Assembly (NCBI GenBank): GCA_015680685.1
Contig: MNCI01023415.1
Coordinates: forward strand, 337,102-374,506
From: Gnetum montanum
Lineage: Eukaryota; Streptophyta; Gnetopsida; Gnetales; Gnetaceae
Direction of reading: 5' to 3'
DNA length: 37,405 nucleotides
Shown here piece by piece: positions 21,335-31,970 of the stretch; the first letter of the stretch is position 1, and every line of letters starts with the position of its first letter. A program made the translations under genes and the position numbers. The notes under the pieces are model-generated. The model was not told the origin of the DNA. It did no database searches and worked only from the letters and a program-made list of their open reading frames with translations.

Positions 21335-21868
21335 TAAGACCTAACACCAAGAGGACCTCTAGGCCTAAGTGTTCTAGCAAGCCATCTAGAGATAACCAAA
21401 GGGATCATGGAAGAAGAGCAATCCAACATAACTCTCTAGTTCTCCATTGTCATTATCATTCTCATCATCAAGCCTTGATGAGGATGAATGTGGTCAAGAA
21501 ATAAGGGATAATGGCATATGGTTTGATTGAGAAAATATAAATAATTAGAACAAGAATGATGAAAGAAATGATAATTATGATCATGATAAATATACAAACC
21601 ATGGTCCTAGGCATGGAAGAAGGCACAACAAGCAATACAAAAGGGATCATGACATTGGTAGAGATTATGATAAACATGACATCTATGATGAATTGTTGCT
21701 TCCTACTAAGAGTATGATTAACCTTACAAAGGTAGTTTATATTCTAACCAAGCATCAAAGGGACAATTGCACCAAGCAACTTGAAATCAATAACATTCTC
21801 AAGTTCGAGGGGGGCTACAATGTTGATTCATAATACAATTTGCAAGTCTTCCATGATTCTTTTGTGTA
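21335..21868 (+). pseudogene. 5' fragment of an ORF1 related to that of the nested element
   Basis: The plus-strand frame follows the same order as ORF1 at 15411-14700 on the minus strand. It has TSRPKCSSKPSRDNQRDHGR, SSPLSLSFSSSSLDEDEC, an Asp/His/Arg/Tyr-rich stretch, LLPTKSMINLTKVVYIL, then YNLQVFHDSFV. The nested element has SSRPRTSSKPKK, LLATKSLM, ITKVVRIP and HHLQAFHDACA at matching places. Two or three stops break the first half. It ends abruptly at 21868, where the TGTAAC LTR start overlaps its last codons. The rest of the gag core is not found downstream. Confidence 0.7.
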
Positions 21869-22244
21869 ACATCCTAGTGTTCCAAACCTAGTATTTTAGA
21901 TTGTTAATTATTTTATTATGCTAGGGTACATTAGCATAAGGGTATATCTTAATATAATATGATCGATATTATATGGCATCTTGATAGTGGATTATGCTAG
22001 TGTATTCTAACATCTTTCTTATGCTTATGTTTATGATTATGCATCTTGAGGTTTGAACCCTTGAATCCTTATTTATAGCACCGTGCCACCCTGGACCTGC
22101 TTCATGAGTTGGAGCTACCTCGGTGTGCCTGTCGCCAGCTGCCGACTCGCCCCTAGCCCCCCCCGTTCTCTATTGACCTCGTCGTTACTGTTTGTGTGTG
22201 GGGTTGTGCCCCCCTGTTGGGGGTGCGCCCCCCCATTTTTTATC
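21866..22244 (+). mobile_element. LTR start of another element (TGTAACATCC), interrupted by the assembly gap
   Basis: TGTAACATCCTAGTG resembles the common plant Ty3 LTR start TGTAACACCC. It cuts the ORF1-like frame, as expected for an insertion. A TATA-like TATTTATAG lies at 22071-22079, followed by a GC-rich stretch. The right end and partner LTR cannot be placed because of the gap. Confidence 0.5.
22081..22244. other. GC-rich island with C-run/G-run hairpin beside the gap
   Basis: This is the only clearly GC-rich stretch of the window. It contains CCCCCC-TGTT-GGGGG at about 22209-22223, then another C run. It follows the TATA-like box, so it would be the transcribed leader (R/U5) of the LTR. 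Structure or C runs here probably caused the sequencing gap. Confidence 0.6.
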
Positions 22245-22433
22245 NNNNNNNNNNNNNNNNNNNNNNNNNNNNNNNNNNNNNNNNNNNNNNNNNNNNNNNN
22301 NNNNNNNNNNNNNNNNNNNNNNNNNNNNNNNNNNNNNNNNNNNNNNNNNNNNNNNNNNNNNNNNNNNNNNNNNNNNNNNNNNNNNNNNNNNNNNNNNNNN
22401 NNNNNNNNNNNNNNNNNNNNNNNNNNNNNNNNN
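22245..22433. other. assembly gap (189 N)
   Basis: A run of N bases. Open frames that cross it (about 22083-22502 on both strands) are artefacts of reading N as open. Confidence 0.98.
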
Positions 22434-22925
22434 TTTGATGACATGCTTCTTAATGTTTGGTTCTTAGAATTCATTTTTATTACATATTTGGAAATATTAT
22501 GATTTCGTATTTCTTTTTTTATTATTTCTTAGTATTTGCTAATGCTTGATGCCTCTTCTAAAGTAATAGGTTACAATGATGGTGGTGGCCCATTACTAGT
22601 ATTTTATTTATATATTTTTAAAATATATTTTCATATTTAATTTTATTTAAGGTTTTAAAATAAAGTAAGGATATGGTTATGAGAAAAGTTAAATATTTTG
22701 GATATATTCTATTTATTCTTTTATTTTATCTTGGAACCCATTTTGAACATGTGGGCTTATTCTCATGTTATCTTGGTAACTTGACCCATTGTTAGACCAT
22801 TGAACCTTCTTAAATGGATACATGTTATGTAACAAAATTTCCCTAACATTGTCTGGCACCCCAATGAATTCCATTAGATCTAATGAATCTAGGATAGAAG
22901 ACCAGGGGAATATGCCTCTAAATAA
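22434..22925. other. AT-rich stretch after the gap
   Basis: No gene seen. It may contain the end of the LTR begun at 21866, but no terminus or PBS can be recognised. Confidence 0.4.
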
Positions 22926-23739
22926 GCAAGCAACCCTTGGAAGGGAGTGTGTAGCACAATAGCTTCATAAAAAGAGAGAATACACCTCAAGGAGAACATC
23001 TAAAATCCAAACAAGGACTTAGCAAATAAGTATACAAGAAATCCTATAGACATCATTGGTGGAAGGGAAGATGATGCATCTATAAGGAGTGCCTCATCTC
23101 TAGACCCCTCACAATCTAGTATAAGGTTCATTGAGACATCACACCAGAACTATCCAATCCTAGCTACCTACGTATCTATGAACACTATAGAGTTAGGGCC
23201 ATGTAGTTCTCCATGTGAGGGTAGTATGAAGAGGACTAGAAAGGGATGCAATAGGAGGGAGTCTTACTACTAGATTAGTACCACCAAGTTGGGATGGGTT
23301 TTCTAATACTTAAGTGTCACTCAAGGGCACACCAAAGTGTTTCATGGTCCCTGAACCATGGGGAGAGACCAGGAGAACATCCATCCTAGGACCTCTCTCA
23401 CAATCCTTTACTACATAAAAGAAGTGAAATCCTTTGAGTGGAGCCTAGGATAAGCTTTGAGAGTACACTTCAAGTATGGGTTTGGAGCTTTGACAATTCT
23501 AGGGAGTCCATCAACTCAACTAATTCCAGGCTTGAAGGAAGGTACCAATCCCAACACCTAATACGTCCTTCCATCCAAGGCTTTGCATGAAACACAAAGA
23601 ATAATTGAAGAAACCAAAAAAATTTCCCTACTCTATGACAAGAGGAATAAGTCCAATCCAAAGAGCCAAGGTCTCTAAGACATCCCCTAGATCTATCCCT
23701 TATCAGGCCTAGAGGTTTGTCTTCTTGCATAGAGCCATA
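22926..23739 (+). pseudogene. degenerate plus-strand reading frame, unknown
   Basis: One frame can be followed for about 270 codons with roughly ten stops and no needed shift. It includes DIIGGREDDASIRSASSLDP, SMKRTRKGCNRRESYY, REDQ-like and IKEVKSFEWSLG segments, and ALHETQRIIEETKKISLL. Stops are a mix of TAG, TAA and TGA, as in the other decayed frames. I recognise no family. Position between element remains suggests an old element protein. It could still be chance, since no domain supports it. The opposite-strand frame at 23470-23808 is less protein-like. Confidence 0.3.
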
Positions 23740-23755
23740 CCTATGCAAGAAGACA
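23718..23755. repeat. perfect 15-bp inverted repeat (hairpin)
   Basis: The arms 23718-23732 (TGTCTTCTTGCATAG) and 23741-23755 are exact reverse complements, with an 8-base loop AGCCATAC. A third, direct copy of GTCTTCTT follows at 23758-23765. No T-run or promoter identifies it as a terminator or RNA gene. Confidence 0.85.
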
Positions 23756-25387
23756 TGGTCTTCTTCCACAAGTCTAGTTGAGTTCCATCTTGAATGGCTT
23801 CTTAGCATCCATTAATTCATCACATTTTTTATCATCAATTTTGAAGGCTCACAACGACCACTTTAAACCCTAGTAATGGACTTGAAAAATCATAACCAAG
23901 AGAGAGAACATACTCCAAAAGAGCCATTTCTCCACAAGCAACTCAAGCTTACTAGAACCCTAGGTTCTACTTCTGGCATCAAGACCCATGGGGCCTCACT
24001 AGTTTAGCCATCTATGTACTAGATTATCACATCTATACCATCCACATATTTTCTTTCATTTTCCCACATCAACATCTATTTAGGTTTGTGGGAGGGGGGT
24101 TGAGCATGATCTCCCTTTGAAACAAGGTACAAAGATATATCTCTTGAATCTAACCTTGTCATCCATAGAAGAACCAACATCATAATTCACATTTAATCAT
24201 CCAACACTATCCCTTATTCATTGTAAGAGAGAAGATCCAAAATTTATTTGGATAACTTCTCCAAGAGGCTATCATAGCATCCTAACCCACTCTATCATCA
24301 GCATCATTTAAGGATGTGTAGCATCGAGAACACCTGCTCAAGTGCTTGAACAAGTGGAGGATGGGTTGGGCAACCAATCTCAAGATAGTCCTTAATCCAC
24401 ATGTTTCATATCAACTTCTTCCACATGTTCTAATGCAACTGTTGTATCCCATTTATGTGAAAATATCATCTACACTTGCATCTTATAGGTTGTCCTTTCC
24501 ACTCTAAGAGGTGGAAAAAGCATCATTTTATGAATGCATAGCCCAAGGAAGCATGTAGAATTACCTCCAAGGACAACCTTTATCATGAATTTTCTAAGGT
24601 ATATCCAAGTTCCTAGAATTTGAACTTTCTTGCTATGCTAGGAACAACTGCAACTCACGATCAACACCTTTCATTGAATTTTTGAACCAAAAGGGAAGAT
24701 CCTCTTTGGGAGGCTCCTTTTGTAAGTAGGAATAACAACTTGACTACACCATATCCATGACACATGTCCATGTAGTCCACATATCCAACACAACCATATT
24801 GTTAAACTGCTACCAATTGAGGGAAGACATAGATTCATAGGTCTTACCCACATTCGATTCCACCTCAAGGCTCAACTTGAAAAGGCAAGGAGTTCATTCC
24901 CTAGACTTCCACAAAGTGGGATTCTATTTAACCATAGGAGATCTATGTTTTCATTTCATATATCCTAGTCAATCCCATTTACAACATTTGTGGTCCATGA
25001 GGCCACACCACTACCTATTATCATTGGACCCAATCAATAAACTTGAGAGTCATCAAGAATAGTTTTCCCATAAGAGGACTATATCCTCAAGATAATTTGA
25101 TATTACAATGAATGGACATCACCATAATCAATTACCAACTCAAAACAATTCACAATTCATCCCCAATGGATTTACAATAAGGGAGGTCTACTAGAGAACC
25201 CCAACCAGGAAGGTCCTTAAGAGTCCCAAAATAAGAGAGTACAAGTGATTACACCTTACTTACAAGAAAAGAGTTATATACTAAAACACCACCAAAAATT
25301 CATGTTTCCAATTTGTTGCATTCATTTCCCAACTTGAGGTAATAATCTTGTTGTAAATGTAAGATTTGTAATCCATGAGCTACAATC
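23740..25387. other. region without a recognised gene
   Basis: Apart from the weak minus-strand frame at 24528-24866, no feature can be supported. The plus strand is visibly rich in A and C, like the flanking decayed frames, which hints at old element sequence. Confidence 0.4.
24528..24866 (-). pseudogene. weak degenerate minus-strand frame, unknown
   Basis: About 110 codons can be read with five stops. The readable parts include VGKTYESMSSLNW, QFNNMVVLDMWTTWTCVMDM and QKEPPKEDLPFWFKNSMKGV. No family is recognised and neither end is defined. Confidence 0.2.
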
Positions 25388-25834
25388 TTACATACTTTGG
25401 CTTTTGAGGTCAAAAAATGCCTTAAAAACGGTTATTGCCTCATGTCCCAAGTGGAAAAGGTATCTCATGTCTATATTTGGGCTTGAAAAGGCTAAAAACA
25501 TCTTGGGAATGGCCAAAATTATTATTTTCATGGGTTTTCCAAGGGGTATAGCCTCAACTATGCTAGAACCATTTACCCCTTGGATGTAGATGAAACAAAT
25601 GGCATTTTCCATTTCGTATCCAATGTAGTCACCACAAAACCCAGCATAGATGCATTTTTGGAATTTTTTGGATTTTCCATTTTAGAATTGGAAACATATA
25701 TCATTTTGGAATTAACAACATATTCCATTTTGAAATTGGCAACATTTTCTATTTTGGAATTAGTAACATTTTCCGTTTCCACTTCCAATTCCATTTTCCC
25801 AATATTGGCCAGAATTGTCAACCTAAGTCTTTAG
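25388..25834. other. stretch with open frames on both strands and an 8-residue repeat
   Basis: Open frames occur on both strands (plus 25404-25589 and 25580-25834; minus 25388-25612 and 25573-25821), which follows from the AT-rich tandem repeat inside rather than from selection. No family is recognised. Confidence 0.3.
25676..25772. repeat. 24-bp tandem repeat, four copies
   Basis: Four diverged copies of a 'TCCATTTTGGAATTGGCAACAT' type unit, 24 bp each. Because the period is a multiple of three, each strand can read an 8-residue repeat (plus: SILELETY, then IILELTTY, SILKLATF, SILELVTF). Confidence 0.8.
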
Positions 25835-27454
25835 TAGTTGTAGCATGGATAATGTAGTTGGGATTGTGTTAGTGTAGTTACAAAAGTTTGTTTACTATTT
25901 ATAGTAAATAGATGGGTTTTGGTGGCTATGGTGTATTCCAAACTTACTATAAATGATAACTACACCGAAAGGTGTAACAATTGTAACTTGAAAATTAACA
26001 TCATTCTATCAACAATCATGATAGTGATGTGCAAGCCCCAAAAATATTAATTCATCCTTATAAAAACCTAATGTAGACACTTTACTTTGATTCCCAGCTT
26101 TGAGCATTTCATAGCTTATGAGCACTTTTGTACTCCAAAGAGCCTTGTGACCTTGTAACCCCCTTCTTGGTAGCAAAAACTAGTAGCTACACTGGGCATA
26201 GTGACTCCCACATGATATCATTCTACTAGAGTTTGGATACCATTTGTGGCCATATTGTTGATCCCAGTGGAAACCAGTGTGGAGTTGCTAGAAACTAGAG
26301 CTAGGAAGCAACTGGATTGTGGAGTTCAAAATGTAGGTCAAAAACTCCAGTAGACTTCAAGCTTCTACAAGCAACTTCATGGGTACTTAGCATAAAATCT
26401 ATACTCTTTTGAACTTGATAATTTATTTTTTAAAATTTCAATAAAGTTATAGTTCATTTGTTATGTAGATCTAAGTTTCACATTTTCATTTCTATGTTTT
26501 TCCATTCTAGATTTGCAATTCCATTTCTACCTACATTTCCATTGTCATTTATATTTGCATCATCATTTTACACATTTGTAAGTTGCTGGGTGATTAAAAA
26601 AATTGTCCAAGATGCCTTGGATCCCATTTTTTGAGGCCTTATGATCTAAGGCTAAAACTATTTTAGTGCCTAGGATATTAGTGTTTTCATTCTAGCAACT
26701 GAATTTTCTAGGTCCAACAGCATTCTAGTGCTAGAAGGAGGGCTTTTGCCCAAATTTTTGGCCACAAATCCTATTTGCAATCTTTTCCACACACCAATTC
26801 TATCATGTTTCCAACTCTAAGACTTACCACCATTTTCCATTAAAACTAATGTTGCTATCCCAAACCCTTTCCCATACCCCAGCATAATTGTGGTGGGTGT
26901 TTCTACTACACTTTCACAATAGTTGTTGGTTTCCTTGAAGCTAGTGTAGTTGATCTTAAAAATCCATTTCCAAATTTAAAACCATTTCCATTCTTTTGCA
27001 AAACCTTATTTTTTTTCTAAAAGTCACATTTCATTTCAGGAGTCCTTCTCTATTTGGGAAAACAATTTCCACTCCAAAAAAATGTATTCTATTCTCAAAA
27101 ACATTTTCCATTCTAAAAGCCATTTTTCATTTCAAAACCTAGTTTCCCTTCTAGAAGACATATTCCATTTCAAAATCCTATTTCCATCCAAAAACCTAAT
27201 CCAGTGAAATAGATAACTTTTTCCTATTCTCTCCATGATGGAATAGACCATATGAACCTAGTTCTATCCATGATGGAATAGACTATATAAACCAAATTCT
27301 GTCTCTAATAGAATAGACCCTTTTCCACTTTCGACCACATTGTGTAGTTCTTTCCACTGTCTTTCCATTTTTGATCAACTATGTTGGTGGATTATCCTAC
27401 TTATTCCATTTTTACTAAAAATAGTAAAAATGTGCTAAAATGATATTTTTGATA
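25835..27454 (+). other. leader region upstream of the gag-protease element
   Basis: No gene. A TATA-like TTATAAAAACC at about 26058 and CAATAAAG at about 26437 could be promoter and poly(A) signals of an unrecognised LTR. I cannot find LTR termini, a second copy, or a PBS. The 3' part (26980-27200) is full of 'ttccattt' words. Confidence 0.35.
27236..27320. repeat. 36-bp tandem repeat, about 2.4 copies
   Basis: The unit begins TCCATGATGGAATAGACC and repeats once well and once partly, the third copy reading CTCTAATAGAATAGACCC. It lies in the putative leader of the following gag. Confidence 0.75.
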
Positions 27455-29791
27455 ATGTCTTTTAGTCAATCAACTGTGTTGCCCTCCAACTTCACTGAGA
27501 TAGCTACCAACCAACATGTTGTGAGGCTCTATGACCCTAAAGAGCCTATCGTAGTAAAATGTAGTCAATACTTAAGACTTAGGGGATGAAGTTCTAAGTT
27601 CTCAATCATAAATGAAGATCATTATAACCTCATTGATGCAAAAATTTAGGCTAGTATGCTGATTCCATGAATGGAAGCAGAAGCCAAGAGGGAGTATGAA
27701 CTTATACATCATGATAGAAAGGAGAATATTCCTTCCCCATATGACCAAGTATCCCTCAGTGAGACCTATGCATGCATCCTATATCAATTAATTGAGATGG
27801 ATGAGGAGGATGAGAAGTCTATCTCAAATGAGCAGCATGACAAAGAGGATGAGTTCGGGATAGAATCTAAACATGAGAACATCATAGGATGGCTTTTTCA
27901 ATAGGTAACTCCTAAGGTCACCTTGCCCACCTCCATCATTCTCACCTCTTTTGTGGGGTATGTCCATCAACCTTTTTCTCCTTCTTAATTGACCATGCTT
28001 GGGCCCATGCCTGTAATATCAATGCACCAAACACAATCGGTGTCATAGCCCACAACTTTCCCCTTCTTCATGTCATTTGCCATCCAACCATGGTATGTGT
28101 AACCTTCATTGATAGTTTTCGTGATCACTAATCCTTTACCTATCCAAATGGGGCCCACCATGGGATCCCAAGTAATTTGGGAGTCACATACCCCTTTTGT
28201 CCCATTTGTTCCCTAGATACCAAGATAAACCTCTTTATCTTTGTTTGGTCCGCTGACCACCATGATGACATAGCCTCTCCCCTCAGTGCCACAATCAATA
28301 GTGAGGCCATAGGCTTTCCAATAAACACTGAAACCCTTCATGAAAATGCCACAACCAGTGGGGGCACCTCAAGGCCTAGATCAACCCTTCTAGATGATCC
28401 AAGACCTAAGGGAAGAGTTAAAGAGGCTTAAAGCCTCTACATTCCAAATTGTAAAAATCATGGATTTCTATTAAGATGATCTCATCAATCCTGTGGTCCC
28501 ATCTCTAACTCTTCCCCCTAGTGTCCCTATATCATAATTTACAAAGTACAATTATGAGGGTGATCCAAACTCTCATCTTGTAACCTTCTGTTTTGAGTAT
28601 TTATTATTACAAGCTTAGCCACACACAATAACTAGAATCCTTAATATGTCCCTTATAGGAAAGACCCTTGACTAGTACCATGCCTTAATAAGAGGATACA
28701 TATCCTCTTTGGAAGACCTAATTTCTCAATTCATTAACCACTGCAAGTACAACTTGAAGCCTAACACCATCCTTAACCAATTGATGAAGGTCAAGCAAGG
28801 ATCCCTTGAACTAGTGCAGAAGTTCATCCAATGATGGAATGGTCTGCTTAATGAGATATCATAACCTATAGGTGAAACTCACATTTTGGCTATATTCAAG
28901 GTGGCAGTAGATGATTTTATCAAATTGAAACTATACTATCTCAATCCATGGTCACTAAGCCAAGCCTTCTCTTAGATCAAGAACATAGATGATGCTATGA
29001 ATGCTAACCATGGCCCTACCTATGTGGCATATAAAAACCAACACATGCAAAAGGATAAGGAGAGAGTTCGACAAAACGATGTGACAATGGAAACTATAAC
29101 TAAAGAAACCAAGACAACCAACCAACCCAAGGCACCTACCAACAACCATAATAGCCAAACATCAACATATGGGGCCACTACATCAACTAATTCTAGGACC
29201 AACTTCGAATGGAAATACCAAACCAACTATACTAGGTTACCCCTAAAACCATTTGAATTTTTAGACCAACTATTGAAGAGTGGAAGGATACAGTATAAAT
29301 AAATAACTGAAAATGCCCGTAAGAGGTGTGAGAGGCTAGTTGAAATAGTCATAGACCTCACTCAAGCAACCAAGGATGCCCTTTGGTATCCCAAATATTT
29401 TAAGCTCAACCAATTTTTCCACTATCATCAATTACCAAGTCATGATACTAATTTTTTCCATGCACTAAAATATGACCTACAAAGGATGATAGATAGGGAT
29501 GAGATAGTTCTTGATGCATCTAACCCTGTTAGGCCTTAGAACCAGTTGATGCATGTGCACAAATATCCATTGAACACCAACAACATTGCATATACCATAT
29601 CAACATTCAATGTTGAACACAACCAAAGGCTTGCGAGGGAACTATTCATGATTCAGGTACCTCTTCATAATGAGAGGGGCTCTTCAACTTTCACAAGTTC
29701 AAGGTTCCTCTTTTTTAATAAGGGTTCTATCATTAATGCCCCCAAAGAAGTCTTTTGTAATCCAAGTTTCTCCCCATCTAGTTACAACTAA
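27455..29791 (+). pseudogene. long gag of a plus-strand gag-protease element
   Basis: From the ATG at 27455 (MSFSQSTVLPSNFTEIA) one frame runs about 778 codons to 29791. Three intact stretches (27671-27904, 28997-29302, 29546-29791) share this frame, so no net shift occurred, while about twenty stops interrupt it. The gag-like core lies at 28560-28960: LEDLISQFINHCKYNLKPN, LMKVKQGSLELVQKFIQ and WNGLLNEIS. This matches plant Ty3 gag, where a Trp/Phe-rich helix precedes the 'QF..Y' and 'L..LKQ..E....F' segments. A Gln/Asn/Thr-rich linker follows at 29040-29200, then LKPFEFLDQLLKSGRIQ. No zinc knuckle is seen. Known: the gag core. Inferred: one protein with the protease below. Confidence 0.7.
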
Positions 29792-30468
29792 TTCTACTTA
29801 CACAACCAAACAGTAATCCCCCATGGTGGCTAATGCAATGGCCTCTTCTACCCAAGCAACTAAAGACAACAAAAAGTCACCAACCAAACAATGGAAGAAG
29901 CATATGCAAAATCCCAAGAACAATAATAGTAAGAAACCCATGTGATAGAAGGAAGTGAGTCCACCAAAGCCCACTTCCATATCATCTATTTTGATGACCT
30001 CAACTACCCAGGTTGCTTCAAAAAATATACCATAGGAAGATCCTAAACCCAAAAAAAGGAAAAGAGGCTAGGCCACCACAACTCAAACATTAAGTTTGCA
30101 TTTTGGGGTACATGGAGGAAGTCTAGAACAATAAGAACAAAAAATTCATGACCAACAACAAGGACTTCCTTAACGTGATGGAATAGGTCAAGTAGTCTTT
30201 GAAATAGAAGAACACAACCTTAAACCTATATGACTTGATCATGACTTCTACTACACATCATGAAGCACTAGTCAAGATGTTGATCTCCATCCATATTAGG
30301 GAGGACATCCCTACTAATGAAGAATTCATTCATGTGGTAATGGCACCTTCTTCACCTAGGAAAGTGAGATCAACATCACTAGTATTTCACGATAGCTAAA
30401 TCAAGACAAACCCCCGGAATGGAAAAGTATCTAAGGCATCCTTCCTCATAATCATAATAGTATAATAT
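29792..30468 (+). other. linker between gag core and protease
   Basis: A frame shift lies here. Lys/Pro/Gln-rich short frames are readable on the plus strand, as expected for a gag-protease linker, but stops prevent a firm reading. The minus-strand frame at 29798-30052 is a shadow. Confidence 0.4.
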
Positions 30469-30723
30469 AAAGTCCATAGGGTTCATGTTGATGATGGGGT
30501 AGTGATGAATGTTATACCTTGCACCATCATTGAGCATTTGGACTTAATAAAACAAATGCAACACACGAAGGATTCAACCCTTAAATTCTTTAACAAATGG
30601 CAAGTTGCTATTAAAGGCTCCATCTCCTTAGATTTTATGGTAAGGGAACAATTCCCCACAATGGAAAAGTTCTTGTTGGTAGAGGAAACACTAGGATTCA
30701 ATCTTATCCTAGGAAGACATTAG
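30469..30723 (+). pseudogene. retropepsin-like aspartic protease domain
   Basis: Protease cuts the element's polyprotein. The frame reads VHVDDGVVMNVIP, an active-site loop that has Gly after the catalytic Asp pair (DDG where retropepsins usually show D-S/T-G), then KGSISLDFMVREQF, and ends ETLGFNLILGRH. The ILGR motif is the second hallmark of Ty3-type proteases. Length (about 85 residues) and order fit the family. The domain itself is nearly stop-free, unlike the gag upstream, but the codon after ILGRH is a stop. A frameshift separates it from the gag frame. Confidence 0.75.
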
Positions 30724-30860
30724 CTAGTATAATTACGCGTTGTATCTTCACATGTCCATCAAGAAATTCATGTTCCTTGCAAGGAAGGTGAAATAATTAT
30801 CCATGCAGTAGTGCAGTCCCCCAAGTAGTTAACAACATTGATGTAGAATAGGAATTTAAA

Positions 30861-31079
30861 GTGGAGTTCTCAGAAGAAAACCCTACCATTGGTCACAATG
30901 TCAAAGAGCCTGAAGTAGCAAAAGAGGTCAACATTAACAACAATGAACCCATTGATGCACCATGGGGGGAGCTCCCTTTTAACATCATTGGTGAAGGGGT
31001 TAAGGAATATAAGCCTGTGAAAAATAGGCCATACATGTTCCCTAATCTCTCAAATATTAGGAAAAATTTGCACAAGTGA
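30861..31079 (+). pseudogene. C-terminal fragment downstream of the protease
   Basis: A 72-codon frame in another phase from the protease (SEENPTIGHNVKEPEVAKEV, then PFNIIGEGVKEYKPVKNRP). It is protein-like and lies where pol should continue, but no reverse transcriptase motif follows before 31970. It is probably the end of the truncated polyprotein. The overlapping minus frame (30893-31120) is a shadow. Confidence 0.4.
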
Positions 31080-31970
31080 TACATTCCCCTAGCTCTCCTG
31101 CCCCATGTACCTATGACCATGTAACCATATGTACTTATAGCCTTGTAGCCTAGTTTATATTTTACCTTTTCTTTATGTCAAAGTTGGATTTGTTTATAGC
31201 CTAGAGTTTACCTTGGTTTTGCATTTTCACTTTTAAGGAATTTCTATTATTTTTACTAAAAAATAAATACATTATAAAAATTTTAAAACTTGAAAAAATC
31301 CATAAACATTTTAATGTTTTTCTTTATCATATGGCCCGCCATGGCCTTAAACTAGCAACAACATCATAGACTAGAGTTTACTTTCATTTACCATTTACTC
31401 TTGAAACCTTTTCCTTTTTTCAAGCCTTTAAACATGATAACCATAAATATTTTAAAATCAAAAATTCCATAAAAATCATAAAACATGAAATAGATCAAAA
31501 TTACTCTTTTCCTATTGGGACACTCCATAGCCTAAAACTAGCAACAACATGTGGCCCACCATGGCCTTAGACTACCAAACAATGCATAGCCCACCATGGC
31601 CTTAAATTGGAAAACATCCTCTTACCTTCCTCTCATCTTAGCCTACAATCTTTTAATCTAGCCACTTTTATTATTTTATAATTTTATAGCCAAGATAGCC
31701 AATGTAGCCTTAAATCATAACTATAACATAAAATCGTAAAATCATAATAATAACATAATGCTAGAATAATATAACCAAAACTAGAAATTAAACTTAAAAT
31801 TAAAACTTTACAATGTGAAAACCATGGCCACATGGTATGGCAAAAATGTTTGAATAATAAATGATAAATAAAAAAACCGTTCACAACTAAATATCTGGCT
31901 AACACTAGCCACAACAAATTCAACATCAAACATAATCAATGGAACAACTAAAAATAGATAATGGATGATG
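31080..31970. other. gene-free spacer with repeated CCCACCATGGCC words
   Basis: No coding frame. A 16-base word of the form GCCC(A/G)CCATGGCCTTA occurs at about 31334, 31555 and 31590, twice beside 'aaactagcaacaacat'. 'CTAGAGTTTAC' is also repeated (31203, 31371). The minus-strand frames 31684-31929 and 31808-32062 are shadows; the second overlaps the last exon of the spliced gene in a wrong frame. Confidence 0.5.

Noticed and set aside
22083-22502. Frames on both strands across the N run
   Set aside because: They are open only because the 189 Ns are read as unknown codons.
23470-23808. 112-codon minus-strand frame
   Set aside because: It runs through the perfect hairpin and has no recognisable domain; the opposite strand has a longer register of C-to-T type stops.
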